DNA of 64,000 nt. Origin: Sporobolomyces roseus. Lineage: Eukaryota > Basidiomycota > Microbotryomycetes > Sporidiobolales > Sporidiobolaceae. Of this stretch, positions 27,305-36,827 are shown one piece after another (position 1 is the first letter of the stretch; every line of letters begins with the position of its first letter). Made by a program: the position numbers and the translations under genes. Location: NCBI GenBank assembly GCA_016617785.1, contig JADILM010000001.1, positions 2,852,001 to 2,916,000 on the forward strand, written 5' to 3'. The notes beneath the pieces were generated by a model. It searched no databases. It was not told where the DNA came from and worked only from the letters and a program-made list of their open reading frames with translations.

Positions 27305-27975
27305 ATGTAATTGGTTTCTTGTTTAATGGATCCAATTGCTTTTCGAAGAAAAAGTGTAGAGGGGGAATGTTTCTTCTCTTCGGGTTGTAGTTCTTTTCTT
27401 TTCTTTCATCACTACTTTACACCATCTCGATGGAAACAATTCGATCAAGGGGAGTTCCGAATGGCTTCTCGTCTTCAAGGAGAGTAGGCACTGGAAGATT
27501 GGCTTCGCCTCGCTCGCTCGGGCTGCGTTGATATTGACATCTTCCTCGTGACGAAGGCAATGAATAGGGACTGTTCTCGAGATTATTCAGCGTTGGGTCT
27601 ACGAGAAAGGAGCTTGGAAGATTTCTTCGCAAGCTTGCAGTGGCGAACTCTTCTTCCTGGGCTGTCCTCTCGCGCTCATTCGACGAGAATGGGTTCTTGT
27701 TTCCTGCCGGCTCTCTCTTTGCGCGTCTCTGTCAATTCGGGCCAAAAAACCTCCCTGCTGTCCCTCGAAATTTCTCGCAGCGTCGACCCCGACACCGCTT
27801 TCTAACGAAACCCCCTCTTTTTCCCTCTCACTCTTCTTCCGACTTGTTTCTAGCGCTTGTTCCTTAAACAGCTTTCAGTCAAGCTACTCTACTTATTCCG
27901 ACAGTCCCTCCCTCATTCTCCTCCTCTCGAAACCCACACCTCGGCATCTTCCAATAAACTCCTTCCCATGCCCCG
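27305..27975. other. Intergenic, 3' of eS17
   Basis: About 670 bases. Open frames on both strands (27417-27867) have no recognisable motif and their composition is not convincing. It holds the eS17 3' end and the upstream region of the next gene. Confidence 0.45.
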
Positions 27976-30066
27976 ATGAGCAAACTTGTCGTCTTCTTGA
28001 AAAAGGTATGTCTCTACTCTCTCCTGCACCACCATCTAGCCCCTCCAGTGTCCTCCTCAAGTGAGACAGAGGACCCACTCCCCGCGAATTCGGGAGGAGA
28101 TCTTCCCATCCCTCCTTTTGTTCCCCTCTCAGCTGCCGTACAAGAGCTGATGCATCCGAGTCTCATGGAATAGTATTTCACCGCAGAAGGACACGCGCAA
28201 ATCGATCAAGCGCGAAGACAGAGACGGAACAATGGTGCTTCAACTGGAACCTCAACCCCTTCTTCAACGGGACATGATGATGGATCAAATTGGCCGACTG
28301 GAGGGAATCCGAGAAGAGGTCATAGAACTCCACCTTCGGGAGTGACGGTCAGTGACAGACCGATTGGACAGCAGAGACCTGCGAGGAGAACTAGGAGGCG
28401 ACGGAGAACCGCAAGTCCCGTTGGATTACCTCTTTAGTGAGCACCCTCAATACGAAACGTCGAGAGAGATTGTGAAAGCTGACGCAAGAAATCGTTGATA
28501 GCTCGGAAGAACCGATAGGAGACGAAATGTCATTGTTCAAGCATCAAACGGAGGATCTTCGAAGTTCATCGAGGCTGGAACTCACCCTCTCGCCGACAAT
28601 TGAAGTTGATCACGCTTACGAGGACGAAGAAGGCGACGAGGAAGAGGAGGAAGTCGCAGCTGATTCAGCGAGTGAATTCGTTCGACCGAGTTTCGATAAC
28701 TCAGCCTCGGATCACGGAGGTCACCAAGCTTTCCTTGCGCTCTCACCGACAAGTTCACTCCTCCCTCACCATGTCACGAACCGACCGAGATCTGCAAGCG
28801 ACTCGCTTGCCAGAATATCATCTCGACATCCGTACGGCAGCAATTCTTCCTCACCTTTCGCTTCGAGAAGTGGCCTCATCGATCTACCTCCCGGTAACCT
28901 CAATCCCAATTCTTTGTCACCTACGGTTTCTCGTGACGGGACTTCGACTCCTCCCAGAACGGTTTACGGCCATCGACCAACTCGTTCTTCTCCGATTTCT
29001 CGAAGAGCTTCATCACCACCACGACCTCCTCTCGGCCGACCTCGTGCTTCGACTTTACAACGAGTCTTGGGTGGATCGAACTCGAGTTCAGGTTTCTTAC
29101 CGATAGGGACAAAGGGACGAAGTCCGTATGGGCAAGGTCAGGGAGGATCGGGAGCAAACAGTCCAGTCGCGAGTCGGAGTCTTCAACGGTTTGCGACGGG
29201 AAGTACGACTAGCATCAATACGCTAGACATCTCGGAGCCGGTTCCTGGTTCTTTCGGTAAGCTCTTCAATCCTCGTCTCAGTCTCGCTGAGTACTTACAG
29301 TCTTTAATAACTAGTTCATTCTTCTTTCGTCTTCCCCAAGACTGGGCCCACGCCTGATCAAGTCCGCTTCATCGCCTCGAGGGAGAATCTCGGAGCTTAT
29401 GGCTACTTCGGACAATCGCCTTCCGAACCTCCTCCTTTCGAACCCTCTCAGTCTACCTCGCTTTCACCACCTTCACCTTCGAGTTCACCTCTCGCACTTC
29501 CGGATATCGGAGTAGGACTAGGAAGACCGATCAGCATGGTTCAAGCGAATCATCAGCAAGGGAGAGGGAGAAGCGGGTCAGCATCAAGTCCTCTAGCTCG
29601 CAGACGGAGTCCAAGTCCACCGCTGGCAGGTGCTGAAGAGGAGGGAATCAGACGGCACAGTCTGGCGAGGGAAACGAGTCGTTCGAGTGAAGAGGAGGCG
29701 GAGTCAAGATCTCCAGACGTAGAACTCCCTTTCACCGTCGACGAAGACGAACCCGAATCCTCGACTGCCGATTCTCAACTATCCACTGGTGAACTTCCGC
29801 CTATCGTTCCCCTCTCTCCAATATCACCCACATCTCCTCATTCTTACGAGCTCCCGATCGTTTCTTCCGCCAACTCACACGTCTACCCAACTCCACCCTC
29901 TTTCAACCGAATGAACACTTCCTCACCACCTCCCATGATCGTCACTCAAGCTGCTACTCCCAGTAATTCGGCTCATCCATCTCCCGCGATTCCTAAACAT
30001 GAAACTTTCGAAACTTTGAGGAAAAGCGTCGAGATCAATCGCGATGACACCCTCAAACTACGCTGA
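27976..30066 (+). CDS. Ser/Pro-rich protein of unknown function
   Basis: I do not recognise this protein. It starts MSKLVVFLKK, which joins across an intron (28006 to about 28170) to YFTAEGHAQIDQARRQRRNN, then a strongly basic stretch (RRTRRRRRTASP). Another intron joins LPLFK to IVDSSEEPIGDEMSLF. The middle is acidic (EEGDEEEEEVAADS) and then long, disordered and Ser/Pro/Arg-rich with many possible phosphorylation sites. One less biased island, VFPKTGPTPDQVRFIASREN followed by LGAYGYFGQSP near 29330-29430, looks conserved and would be the best search query. The protein ends HETFETLRKSVEINRDDTLK plus two residues. About 600 residues. A regulatory or scaffold role is possible but is only a guess from composition. 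Confidence 0.65.
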
Positions 30067-30648
30067 ACCCAACTCTTCTCCTCCTTTCCCTCCCTTCCTC
30101 GATCGCAACTCGTATCTCGCTATTCACCACTTTCCGACGCATTTCATACCTCTGGTTTCATACTATACTCGTTTCGTTTTCGCTCGCAAACCTTTCATTC
30201 CTCTTTCTCTACAGGGTCTGTTCAAGGGTTTTCATCGTTCATCTTCTGTTATCACTCGTTATCAATCAGTATCAAGGTCGTTTTCTTTCGCAGTTGCAGT
30301 AAAAATATAGATTCCTTTTTCAAAGACTCTCCCGTCTGGTGAGCTGAAAGTGCAGGCAAGCTTCGTCGCCCTCTAGACTCTACCGACGCCGTCGTGAGAG
30401 ATCCACGATTTCATATTGTGAGGAAGCATTAAGGACAGTGAGCGAGTAAAACGAGTTCGAGTCGAAAAGCTTCCAAGCAAGATTTGATCGCTACCGGGGG
30501 AAGCAGCGAGTGTATGAAGCGTACAGCATACTTCAGCGCTCGAAAAGAGCATTTGGCCAAAGTGTAGCGGTCAGTAAGAGATCAAGAAGATCCCAAATTT
30601 TGTGAGAATCCTCCCTCGACTCAATTAGCACTTTAGCTCCAGCACAAG
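30067..30648. other. Intergenic upstream of MRI1
   Basis: About 580 bases with no supported gene. The left part is T-rich 3' flank and the right part should contain the promoter of the methylthioribose-1-phosphate isomerase gene. No repeat or structured RNA was recognised. Confidence 0.5.
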
Positions 30649-32157
30649 ATGTCTACCTCTAGCGAGACTTTACCTCTATCGGCCTTCCGTATCCCGAACC
30701 AACAGACCTTCCTCGAAGCCGGTTCAGTGGAGATTATTGATCAACTTCTTCTCCCTCATGTCGTCAAGTGGGAAACTGTCGATACCATTCAAGGTGCATT
30801 CGATGCGATCAAATCAATGAAGGTTTGCTCCTATCTGCTCCTTCTCTCGGATTCAGAGCTACAGAGCTGATCTCTCGCTGTTATTTACCTTTTTCGCAAG
30901 ATTCGAGGAGCACCCGCAATCGCTTCCCTGGCTTCCCTGGGTATCGCATCCGAACTCCTCACTCTCCTCTCCGGCAAAGCCTCTCCCTCTTTCCCACTCT
31001 CCTCCCTCGACTCCTCCTCAGAACTCCTCTCCCTCCTCCTCGCTCAATCGAAGTACCTCCTTTCCTCCCGACCGACCGCCGTCAACCTTCGTGAAGCTCT
31101 CTCGCGAATCGAATCGTCCGCAAAGATCGTCGTCGAGCAAGAACAAGCAGATGCGAAAACTCTCGCGAAGAAAGTCATTGAAGTTGCAGTTGGAGTATTC
31201 GAGGAGGATAAGGAGAGGTGTGAGAAGATTGGCAAGAACGGCGCCGAGTGGATCTTGGAGAAGTTGGAGAGAGAGGGTCAGATTGAAAAGGGAGAGAAGA
31301 TCAACGTTTTGACAGTCTGCAACACTGGTAGCCTCGCAACTTCCGTAAGCATACTCTCTAACTCGTACACTACCCTTTGATATCGTGCTGATCAGAATGC
31401 ACGAAGCGATGTAGGGTTACGGAACCGCTTTGGGAGTCATTACCGCCCTTCATCATTCTTCTCGATTGAACCACGCCTACTTTGCTCAAACTGGTCCTTA
31501 TCAACAAGGTGCTCGTCTCACATCGGTCGAACTCGCTAGTCTTGGAACTCAGAACACGATGGTCTGCGACACTGCGATCGGAGCTCTGATCGGAGAGAAG
31601 AGGATTCATCTCTTCGTTGCAGGAGCTGATCGGTACACTTCCTTCCGCTCACTCTCTTCTTCGACTTTGAAGCTGAATCATACTCACTCGATCTTGTATG
31701 CAGTATTGCTTCGAACGGAGATACAGCAAACAAGATCTCGACCTACCAAATCTCCTTACTCGCTCATCACCCTCACCCCTTCTCTCCCAACCCTCCTTCA
31801 GGTGTCCCCGTTCTCGTCGCCGCACCTCTCACAACGCTCGACTTGTCAATGGATTCAGGTCGAGAGATCGAAATCGAACAGCGACCGTCCTGGGAAGCGA
31901 CTACTGTTCGAGGTCGAGTGGTCGATATCGCCGAGATGGCGAAAGGAAACGAACCTAGACAAGCGCAAGGAGATGAAGAAGTCAAGGTGGAGACGGTACT
32001 CGTTACTCCTCCTGGAACGAAAGCGTGGAATCCCGCTTTTGATGTCACTCCCGCTAGTTTGATCGAGGGAATCGTAACGGAAGTAGGAGTTGCAGTGAAG
32101 AAGGAAGGAGAGAAGGACTTTGATCTCAGGACGTTCGTCAAGGAGCGAACAGCGTAA
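30649..32157 (+). CDS. MRI1: Methylthioribose-1-phosphate isomerase (methionine salvage)
   Basis: Converts 5-methylthioribose-1-phosphate to methylthioribulose-1-phosphate in the cytosolic methionine salvage pathway; related to eIF2B alpha-type subunits. Readable family motifs: VVKWETVDTIQGAFDAIKSM, then (after an intron) KIRGAPAIASLASLGIASE; TVCNTGSLATSGYGTALGVI with the catalytic cysteine; the substrate-binding region QTGPYQQGARLTSVEL; and GADRIASNGDTANKISTYQ with the catalytic aspartate, assembled across the intron near 31635-31704. The C-terminus carries NPAFDVTPASLIEGIVTEVG. Four introns: after KSMK, after LATS, inside GADR, and a possible short one near 31755-31803. The start MSTSSETLPLSAFR follows a short leader. 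About 420 residues, within family range. Confidence 0.92.
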
Positions 32158-32286
32158 ATTAGAGCAACAGCAGTGAATATAGAGATTATTTTTGGACATT
32201 TTCGACGATGCTCTCCTCTTCTCGTCCTCTCGATGACAATTGTCGACAAGGAAACATCACGGACCGAGGCTCGTTCCAACTAATCG

Positions 32287-34249
32287 TCATCGTAATACTC
32301 CCCACGAACCCAGACTAGCAAAAGTGAGGCCTATCAGAATGATCAAAGATGCGTAACTGACCGAGGGAATTCCGACGCTCTTCACTCTCATCACCCAGAG
32401 TGCGCTCAGGATGGAGTGGACGAGTGCGACAAAGAGGAAAGTCGGTAGCAGAGGAAAGGCGAAGAGAGAAGGGGATGTAGTTCGGAAAGGGAGAGAAAGG
32501 AAGAGGGTGAAGACGAGTGAGAGAAGAATCCTGAACAAGGGCTCGAGGTCAGACAAGGTGAATCAGATCAGTAGAAGAAGAGGAGTGCTCACGAGTCGAG
32601 TCGCCAGATGAAAGTGACTGTCACGGGGATCTCGTAAAGAGGAACGCCCAAAGTTCGCTCAATCTCTTCTCGCTGGATCTCCCGCATCCTCGCTTCAAAC
32701 TCGTCCATGTCCCTCTCTTGTCCCATCGACGTCGTAGTCAATCCCGATTCGTTCTGATAAGTCCCGTAAGAGCCCTCTCGATCTTCCGAATGTCTCCTCC
32801 TCTCGATCAACCTAGTTCCTTCTAACACTTCCACTCGCTCCTCATTCCCCATTAGTCGATCCTGTTCTTCTTCACCCAAGACATCTTCGTAGCAATCCAA
32901 TTGCTTCCAGAACCCTCGTGAACCCCAAACGATTTCAACGAATGCCCAGCCGAGAGAGAGGAAGATTGCCGACCAAAAGAGGGTGTCGAGAGGTGGTAAT
33001 GGTTGACGAGGAGATCGATGAGCGTCGACGATATCGACAGGAGAAGGAGGAGAGGGAGGGTTGGGAGGTAAGAGAGCGACGACGAGATAAATGGCGCCGA
33101 GTCGAAGGATTTCTTGAGCGATAGAATGAACGACCGCAGGTAGAACTGTTCCTTTCCTTCTCACCAGCTCGACTGCACCATCCTCCGATACTATTTTGTC
33201 CAACTTCTCCCTCGTACATAAATCGACGACAACTTCCCTCAATTGCTCTCCTGCAAGCCAACTGGTAACTCCGAGAGCGAAGGGCCAGAATCGGAACTCT
33301 CGCTTGTAGATGATGAGAAGTACGACGGGTAGGAGGAAGAGGAGGACGAAAGTGAAAGCGAATTGGAGGAGATGAAGTCGACGAAGAGTTCGTAGGGGTA
33401 GGAGAGAATAGACTGAGGAGAGGGAAGAGAGGGAAGAGGCGTCATCGTCGTCATGTTCTTCGTGTTGTGAGCGATATCTAGCTTGTAAGAGAGGGGAGGA
33501 AGGGTCGAATTGAGGTGAAGGAGGTCGAGAGTTTCGTTGCTGTTTTTGAGGCGTTGCGGTATCGTTTGATTCGTAAGTCGAGCTCGAGGCATTGCGTTCC
33601 ATTTCATTCGATCTACGTGTCGGCTCGGACTCGACTAGGAATCCATGAGGGTGGTAGTGAGGATGAGGAGGTTGAGATTGGAGGTGAGAGGGAAGGTGAG
33701 GAGGTGCAGCTGCTACTGCTACTGCTGAAGGAGCTATAGTAGGTCCAGTAGTCTTCTGCGAATCTCCTGAGCTGTCTGATTCATCGCTTGTTGTCGCTCC
33801 CTTTGAATTTGAACCGTTGGAACCGTTTGTTGATGATGAAGATTCAGGTTGACGAAATTGACCGCCAAGCGTGAACTCTGCCGCTTGAGGGTTCAGTTTA
33901 CCCTTGTTCTTGAGTACGCCGTGTACCATTGACTGCTTGGAGGGTTGGAAGAGAGAGAAGAGAGAGAAGGAGTTGTTGGAGGAGTTGTGTGGGGAGTGAT
34001 GAAACGAGGACTGCAAGCGAACAGTGGTGCGGCTAGTGTGTGATCTACTCCTCTAGACGCGATCAGGTCAAGGTGAAAATTCGATGAGAGAACTTGAGAC
34101 GAAAGCGCTCGAAGTACTTTCGCAAATTCGCAAGCTGAGGCGTAGAGAGCCATCTCGACGTTCGATGTTTCACTCAATTCGTATCGATTCTTGACCAGAT
34201 TGACGGCTTCCTCGACGAATTTGGGGGAAGCTTGCAACTTTTCGACCAT
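32287..34249 (-). CDS. Multi-pass membrane protein with a PAM2-like motif
   Basis: Unrecognised membrane protein. Exon 1 (MVEKLQASPKFVEEAVNLVK, ending ACEFAK near 34114) appears to join across an intron ending TTGCAG near 34011 to SSFHHSPHNSSNNS, in frame with the long exon down to about 32590. A last exon, joined at LDS|ILLSLVFTLF, adds two membrane spans and ends LGSWGVLR. The long exon has a PAM2-like sequence (GKLNPQAAEFTLGG), a Ser/Pro/His-rich stretch, then spans around LLQFAFTFVLLFLLPVVLLI, WPFALGVTSWLAG, ILRLGAIYLVVALL and LFWSAIFLSLGWAFVEIVWG, with charged loops. About six spans. If exon 1 is separate, a start at 33929 (MVHGVLKNKG) is the alternative. It is divergent from zinc-binding copy 1, with only 182 bases between. 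Confidence 0.6.
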
Positions 34250-34431
34250 GGAGAAAGCTCGTCGCTACTTGCGGCGTTCCAACGCTGTCAGTAATGTCGA
34301 TGTGGGTCCGACTACGAGTCAATCAATGGGCTACTCACGTCTCTTACCGTGTTCCGCGCGGTCTCGAGTGGGATTGAAAACCGACAATATTCGCATTTTT
34401 CCCTTCGCCTCCTTCCGTCCTCGTTCACAAG

Positions 34432-35462
34432 ATGCCAATACCGAACCTCATCCGAAAAATAACCAACTACGACAGGACTGTATATCTATGTCCACACTGT
34501 TTCGCCGTTCCCCAAGGTTCACCTGAGGTGCGTCTTTCCCGCTCGTCTTTAACCGATACCTTCCCCTGACACATTTGGTATCTTCACCAGCACATAATAG
34601 CCCACATCAAAGAAACACACAATTTCACAGATATGATTCGACCAAAGGAAGAGCGCAACAAACCGTGGAAGTGTCAAAAATGTTTCGCGGCCTCCTACAA
34701 ATCACTGCAAGTTGATTCCAACGAGCCAATATATCCTAGTTGACTGATTCTAGACTATTCAGAGCGGCAAGGAAAGGGGCTCACTCGAAGCTCTGCGCTG
34801 CGAACTCACGCCATCAGCTTGCCTGGCCACACGACAAACGCAAATGGAATCGGAGGGACGGCAATCACTGCTTCTTGATATGGCCAGTGAGTCAATCTCT
34901 ACTGCGCCCTGATCTACGTATACTGCAGCTAATGCTCAGTCGCAGGGAGAATCTGATCCTGCTGAGCTGCTAGACGAGCCTCTTGCTGAGCTCTGGCCAG
35001 TATCGGAACCTGCACCGGCTGGTTCGCACACTTCCCCTGCGTTCCGATTGAGCCGTCTGGGACTTTAATGAGCAGCAGAACTCCCCAAAGCGCCCAGCCA
35101 TCACCGCCTCACTCCAGTTCACCAGGTCACTCAGATCCGGTAGACGATTTCTTCGATTTCGACTACGACCCTCACGCGAGTACTGGGGGAGGTTCCAGCG
35201 GTACGTTTACCTTGTGACCAGTATTGCCGGTTGTTCCATCTTCTGAATCTCTTGTGATATCGGACAAACAGCTCAGAGCAAACATAAAGCGTGCGAGAAA
35301 AACGAGGTCGAAGTTGCGGGGCATCTCCATTCTTCAATTGATGCCAGTCGCATGACAACCCACGAACGCGCACCTTATCGTAAAAACTCAAGCCACGAAC
35401 CCTCTCTCGCCAAACGAGTTGGTTACTCGCTTCGCAAGATGAGAATCTATTCCTCGATTTGA
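34432..35462 (+). CDS. Cys/His-rich zinc-binding family protein, copy 1
   Basis: First of four related genes in the window; family unknown to me. Exon 1 (34432-34527) has YLCPHC; exon 2 (34591-34706) has HIKETH (H-x4-H) and WKCQKC; exon 3 (from 34754) has AHSKLCAAN and RKWN and ends at a phase-0 intron after IWP. The intron between exons 2 and 3 (34707-34753) begins GCAAGT and ends TAG, a GC-AG intron supported because only it keeps the LCAAN segment in frame with copy 2. The next exon begins GESDPAELLDEPL at 34946, but the frame that continues (SSRTPQSAQPSPPHSS to the end) is shifted, so either a further small intron near 35035-35075 or a frameshift is present. A last intron (GTACGT to AACAG) leads to the conserved end, SLAKRVGYSLRKMRIY. 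Confidence 0.6.
34707..34753 (+). other. Putative GC-AG intron in zinc-binding copy 1
   Basis: 47 bases starting GCAAGT (the most common non-canonical donor) and ending CTAG, with a possible branch site TTGACTGAT. Splicing here restores the SKLCAAN segment that aligns with copy 2, where the equivalent intron (35883-35935) has a GT donor. The nearest GT donor, four bases away, would put the following exon in the wrong frame. Confidence 0.65.
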
Positions 35463-35615
35463 CGTAGTCGTTTCTGTTGTTCCTGTAACCGTGGTCGATG
35501 ACGCGTCCTCCGAGTTTGCACGTGGCAGACTCGTCTCTAACCGTTCTTTGCGGTATCCGTGAGAAACGGAAACAGGACTCGCTCTTTATTCCTTCATCAG
35601 TCACTCCTCTGCACC

Positions 35616-36480
35616 ATGTCGATACATCTCGAGTCGGTGATAGTAGATGGATTCACCCAGTACCTCCGTCCATACTGCTTTACCCAAGCGAAACCAAGAA
35701 ATGTACGTTCGCGCTGTCTCGTCTTTAACCGGAAATGCTGTCTTATCCTCTCTCTCTTACGATCAGGAAGTCAAGATGCATATCGCCGACGTTCACAATT
35801 TTGAGGACATGAGTAAAGATCTACGTTCTCGCGAGCGGCCATGGAAATGTGAAGACTGTTGTGCGGCTTCATACAAGATCAGGTAAATTTCTCGCTTTGT
35901 TCGTCACTACGATAGCTAAGCCATACTCCTTGCAGCATGCTCGATTCTTCTCATAAGGTGCTTTGTGCTGCCAACAAGCAGCACAAGCGTGCGTATCCTG
36001 AAGATGTTCGCGAGTGGAACAAACAGAAAGGAACGCACTGTCGCTTATTTAGGCCGGTATGTCATTCTCTAACGGAAGTAGTCACGCGTTGAAGCTCAGT
36101 GGCTCACAGGGCGCGGCTTCTGCCTCTCCATTGAATCAGGTACCTGCATCTCCACCTCGTCGAACTCATGGACTGACGGGTGAGCTTACTTTGCCCTTCC
36201 TCGCCGTTCGCTCACTGACAAGTCGCACGAGCTTGTGTGCTACGTCATAGAGAGTGGAAGCAGCGGCACCGAGGCGCGAGTCGTGCGCAGACCTTCAGGA
36301 GAGCTCGGAAACGACTTGGAACACATTGTTCTCGGGTGCGGTTGCAACACTAGAAGCGTGTATCACTCCTGCCCTTCCGGTCGCAACGTTCGTATCATCT
36401 GGGATCCTGACACAGACGAATCACTTCCAAGACGACCGAACCTTTCGTACCGAAAAACGAGCTTTTATTCCTTTTCATGA
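35616..36480 (+). CDS. Cys/His-rich zinc-binding family protein, copy 2 (first Cys replaced)
   Basis: Tandem neighbour of copy 1, 153 bases downstream and in the same orientation. Five exons join cleanly: 35616-35702, 35767-35882, 35936-36056, 36110-36179 and 36251-36480. It has YLRPYCF where copy 1 has YLCPHCF, so the first metal-binding Cys is Arg (CGT in place of TGT, one base). It keeps HIADVH (H-x4-H), WKCEDC, SHKVLCAAN, REWN and the phase-0 intron after RP. The last exon carries a Cys pair (LGCGCNTRS) and ends SLPRRPNLSYRKTSFYSFS, matching the end of copy 1. The ATG at 35616 is the only one preceding YLRPYC in frame. It may be a functional diverged protein or one beginning to decay; all other splice sites and the frame are intact. 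Confidence 0.65.
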
Positions 36481-36827
36481 GTTTCGCGACTGTCAACTCT
36501 TTGCCTTGTACTTCACTCCCGTTCTCTTGTAGTGCAAGCACTTTATGTTTCGATTTGAGGACATCACGCCGTGTAGAAAGAATGAACAAGGAAAAGAGAC
36601 AGAGAGAGAACGAGATTATTTGCAAAGATTCGAAATGACAACGAAATCCATCTAGCGCCTTGACACAGACAGCACTATCGGAGAGAGAGAGAGAGAGAGA
36701 ACGTCTATATACTACTGAAATTGAGGAAGGAAAGGGAAGCCATATTCTACCGTGAAGCGTAAAAACTCGAGAAAAGCGAGAGAATCCACATCGTCCTCCT
36801 GGTCAAGCGTGAGTGCAGCAGAGCGCT
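36481..36827. other. Convergent intergenic region, zinc-binding copy 2 and phosphoketolase
   Basis: About 350 bases between two gene 3' ends. It contains a (GA)n tract at about 36680-36700. No gene-like frame. Confidence 0.5.
36680..36700 (+). repeat. (GA)n microsatellite
   Basis: Ten consecutive GA dinucleotides between the 3' ends of zinc-binding copy 2 and phosphoketolase. Visible directly. Confidence 0.85.

Noticed and set aside
27417..27867. Open frames in the gap after eS17 as a small gene
   Set aside because: Frames on both strands overlap, none has a recognisable motif, and the sequence looks like 3' flank and promoter.
34432..36480. Zinc-binding copies 1 and 2 as parts of a transposon
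   Set aside because: No terminal repeats, no transposase or reverse transcriptase motif, and ordinary multi-intron structure.
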